Below are positions 4,938-6,588 of a stretch of DNA of 6,588 bases, one piece after another; within the stretch, counting starts at the first letter, position 1, and every line of letters starts with the position of its first letter. The DNA comes from GCA-003244245 sp035276605 (lineage in GTDB: Bacteria; Actinomycetota; Actinomycetes; Mycobacteriales; Pseudonocardiaceae). The notes under the pieces are model-generated. The model was not told the DNA's origin. It worked only from the letters and a program-made list of their open reading frames with translations, and ran no database searches. Made by a program: the position numbers and the translations under genes. Location: positions 1 to 6,588 of the forward strand of contig DATELN010000104.1 of assembly GCA_035276605.1 (NCBI GenBank), given 5' to 3'.

Positions 4938-5095
4938 ATGTGAAAGGGGACTGGCCCCCTGGGATCCCGCGGACCGCGTCAGTCAGCGGTGTTCCGAGAG
5001 CGCGCGAGGCGCTATGCGTGGCCATGGGGATGCGACCAAGTCGAGCAGGTCTACGCGCACGTAGCGCGGGAGCCAAAGCCGGTGGGTGAGAACGC

Positions 5096-6142
5096 ATGTC
5101 CGCGCTCCTAGCGAACGGGGGCCGATCGCTGGCCGTTTGGATTGCGGGAGCCACCGCCGTAGGTCTCACGGCGGTGATCGTGCACCGAATCGGGTGGTGG
5201 GCGGTCGGCGCGGCCATCGCCGATTTCGATCTCACCTGGGTGCTGGTCACCCTGGCGTTCACCGTGGGATCCGCGCTGGCCAGGGCCGTGGCCTGGAAAG
5301 CGATCGCCGAGGCCGCACTGCCCGAGTGCCAGGTACGGCATCGCGATGTCATGACCGCCTCGATGATCGGCACCTTGATGTCGGCGACGTTGCCCGCGCG
5401 GCTTGGCGAACCGGCACGGGCGGTGGCGCTGGCTCGTCGTATCGGACGCCTACGCGAGACACTTCCGGTGATCATCGGCACGCTTGTCTCGCAGTCGGCA
5501 CTGAACGTTTTCGCCCTTGTTCTCCTGGGCGGATTCACGCTGGCCCGCACGGGTCTGTTTGGATCGAGCCTGGACAAGCTGCTGGCCCTTGGCCTGGTTC
5601 CCGTCGCGGTGATCTTGGGGATAGTGCTGGTCACGCTCGCGGTGGGAACGAACGGGTCCGCGTTGGTCACCCGGGTACAGGACACCGTGGTGCGGGTGCG
5701 CTCGGGTTTTGCCGTGTTCGGCGAACTCCGCTGTGGTCTGATCGCCACCACCGCCCAGCTGGGCGCCTGGGCACTTCACCTGCTGGCTTACTACGCGCTG
5801 TTCGCAGCGATCGGCCTCGACGCCACGGTAGGCATGGGTGCCGCTGCCGTCGTGCTGTTCGCGGTCAATGTCAGCGCCGTCATGCCGGCGACCCCGTCGA
5901 ACATCGGCATCTTTCAGCTAGCCATTGTCACCGTGCTGACCACCGGCTTCCACATACACGCCAGCACCGCCTTGGCCTACGGTGTCGTCCTGCAGGCGAT
6001 CGAGATCCTCACCGCCGTGATCATGGGGGTGCCCGCGCTCGGCTACGAGGGCGTGACCTGGTCGGACATGCGCAGGCGGATCGTGGCTGCGGCCCCCGCT
6101 GAACTTCCGCGCCGGGGTGTACACGGTCAGCGACGGGGTTGA
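5096..6142 (+). CDS. LPG_synthase_TM/UPF0104-family multi-span membrane protein (flippase-like)
   Basis: The 348-residue, mostly hydrophobic protein has about eight membrane segments. Family signatures seen: an early helix SLAVWIAGATAVGLTAVIV (11-29), ATLPARLGEPARAVALARR (97-115) matching the LPxRLGExxRA block, and SAVMPATPSNIGIFQLAIV (260-278) matching the LPxTPGNIGxFE block, with Gly replaced by Ser, then YGVVLQAIEILTAVIMG (295-311). This domain forms the membrane part of MprF, which makes and flips lysyl-phosphatidylglycerol, but stand-alone copies lack the aminoacyl-transferase domain and are common beside glycolipid genes, where transport or a helper role is suspected. The start is ATG 5096, just after a TGA, with only a weak GGTGGGTG upstream; no better start precedes the first helix. 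It is divergent from the GT2/PIG-V pair, so a joint pathway is an inference from context. The tail RRGVHGQRRG is basic. Confidence 0.85.
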   Translation: MSALLANGGRSLAVWIAGATAVGLTAVIVHRIGWWAVGAAIADFDLTWVLVTLAFTVGSALARAVAWKAIAEAALPECQVRHRDVMTASMIGTLMSATLPARLGEPARAVALARRIGRLRETLPVIIGTLVSQSALNVFALVLLGGFTLARTGLFGSSLDKLLALGLVPVAVILGIVLVTLAVGTNGSALVTRVQDTVVRVRSGFAVFGELRCGLIATTAQLGAWALHLLAYYALFAAIGLDATVGMGAAAVVLFAVNVSAVMPATPSNIGIFQLAIVTVLTTGFHIHASTALAYGVVLQAIEILTAVIMGVPALGYEGVTWSDMRRRIVAAAPAELPRRGVHGQRRG

Positions 6143-6432
6143 ACACCGGATGAAAGATTTTGGCGCGGGGCGATGGCCACGTTGCTGCGGCGGCGTCGTC
6201 CCGTCGTCATCGGTGTACTCAGACCGGTGATCGGCCTGGCCGCCCTCGGTGCGGAGCTGGTGGGCAGGCTGTCGGGCACGGTACCGATGTTCCATCGCGA
6301 CAAGACCCGCGAGCTACGCTGCCCCGCCTGGACCTGCTCCCCTGAACGCGCCGTCGCCGGCCTGGGATTCGAGCGACAATCTCACTGCGGACCGGTTTGG
6401 CGACCGTTGTGGCCGCGACACCGCTTAGGTGA
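6143..6432 (+). pseudogene. C-terminal remnant of an NAD-dependent epimerase/dehydratase, frameshifted
   Basis: Directly after the flippase-like stop and in the same frame, codons read RGAMATLLRRRRPVVIG, then RPVIGLAALGAELVGRLSG, then FHRDKTRELRCPAWTCSPER and AVAGLGFERQ. This matches the end of extended-SDR epimerases, where a loop RDKxxELxxPxWxCxxxxAxxELGFxP precedes a last helix LxxGLxxTVxWY. That helix is found in another frame: ISLRTGLATVVAATPLR from 6379 to TGA at 6430-6432. So one frameshift near 6378 separates them. The N-terminal NAD-binding and catalytic parts (about 230 residues) are missing. ATG 6173 could start a 117-residue product in the unshifted frame, but its tail is antisense to the next gene and unlike any domain. 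The fragment is dead; its parent probably modified a sugar or lipid in the same pathway. Confidence 0.65.
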
Positions 6433-6588
6433 CCGGATGCCAGAGGAAGAACAGGGCGGCGAGCACTGCCTGTCCTGTACCGAAGGCCACTGTGACCGGC
6501 CACAGCCACCGTTGCGGAAGACGTAGTGCCAGCCAGAAGAACAGGGGAAACGTCACGGCGGCATAGCGGCCGGTGCCGACGAACAGCT
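6425..6588 (-). CDS. Second PIG-V-type GT-C glycosyltransferase, C-terminal end only
   Basis: The minus strand from the right edge to TAA at 6427-6425 encodes 53 residues: GTGRYAAVTFPLFFWLALRL, then PQRWLWPVTVAFGTGQAVLA, then ALFFLWHPVT. By my hand alignment it is identical to the end of the PIG-V-like protein at 2554-3726 in 34 of 50 positions, with the same GRYxAVxFPLFFWLA block and final hydrophobic ALFFLW helix. The gene is therefore a paralog on the same strand, continuing beyond the window. Its stop lies just inside the frameshifted end of the plus-strand epimerase remnant, so the two converge. No terminator is visible. Intactness of the rest cannot be judged. Confidence 0.8.
   Translation of the reverse strand, partial: LFVGTGRYAAVTFPLFFWLALRLPQRWLWPVTVAFGTGQAVLAALFFLWHPVT

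Larger units (their letters stand above)
4734..5095. other. Divergent intergenic region with two inverted repeats
   Basis: This 362-bp gap separates the leftward GT2 gene from the rightward flippase-like gene, so promoters for both are expected. I see no convincing sigma-70-type hexamers. A frame from TTG 4745 to TGA 5089 (114 codons) stays open, but it lacks a ribosome binding site and its third-position GC is clearly lower than in the neighbouring genes, so I do not call it a gene. The region holds the long hairpin at 4780-4820, the 17-bp inverted repeat at 4921-4937 and a small GGGG-ACTGG-CCCC hairpin at 4946-4958. Confidence 0.5.

Noticed and set aside
4745..5089. 114-codon plus-strand frame in the divergent spacer
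   Set aside because: TTG start without a ribosome binding site, lower third-position GC than true neighbours, and no recognisable domain; kept only as a note on the spacer.
4924..5751. 275-codon minus-strand frame opposite the flippase-like gene
   Set aside because: Ser/Thr/Arg/Pro-rich composition with no domain, fully antisense to a well-supported membrane protein.
5086..6102. Alternative plus-strand frame of 338 codons over the flippase-like gene
   Set aside because: Arg/Gly/His-rich shadow frame; the 5096-6142 frame has the family motifs and membrane helices.
1..6588. CRISPR array, rRNA, riboswitch or phage structural genes
   Set aside because: No regularly spaced repeats, rRNA signatures or phage morphogenesis motifs were seen on either strand.

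Overview
The window is high-GC DNA with strongly GC-biased third codon positions, GTG/TTG starts, a tRNA 3' end without encoded CCA, and IS481-like, STAS, HdeD and PIG-V-type genes. This suggests an actinobacterium (mycobacteria, pseudonocardia or a relative). The genus cannot be fixed from the sequence.

Left region (1-1324) is mostly debris of stress-type genes around one intact gene. It holds the C-terminal end of a P-type metal ATPase (minus strand, running off the left edge), which abuts a truncated STAS anti-sigma-antagonist gene. Next comes an intact six-helix HdeD-family membrane protein (582-1118). An internal fragment of a short-chain dehydrogenase follows, whose catalytic Tyr codon has become an amber stop.

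Middle region (1325-2553) has no intact gene. Two copies of a 24-bp sequence in inverted orientation (22/24 identical) bound 1,091 bp at 1325-2415, the size and layout of an IS481-family element. Only the last ~62 codons of a transposase remain inside the left end. The rest is a mosaic: a 17-bp perfect palindrome, the 3' half of a tRNA-Pro(CGG) gene from anticodon loop to discriminator base (a classic integration core), and a 16-bp exact direct repeat on either side of that core. I read this as an attachment-site scar of an integrative element, later reworked by IS-mediated deletion.

Right region (2554-6588) is a cell-envelope glycoconjugate cluster. A GtrB/DPM1-like polyprenyl-phosphate glycosyltransferase and a PIG-V-type GT-C glycosyltransferase are read leftward and overlap by ATGA. 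The first would make the lipid-linked sugar donor and the second would use it outside the membrane. Divergent to them is an LPG_synthase_TM/UPF0104-type multi-span protein. After its stop lies a frameshifted C-terminal piece of an NAD-dependent epimerase, and then the 3' end of a second PIG-V-type gene (minus, leaving the right edge) that closely resembles the first. Sugar identity and acceptor cannot be told from the sequence.
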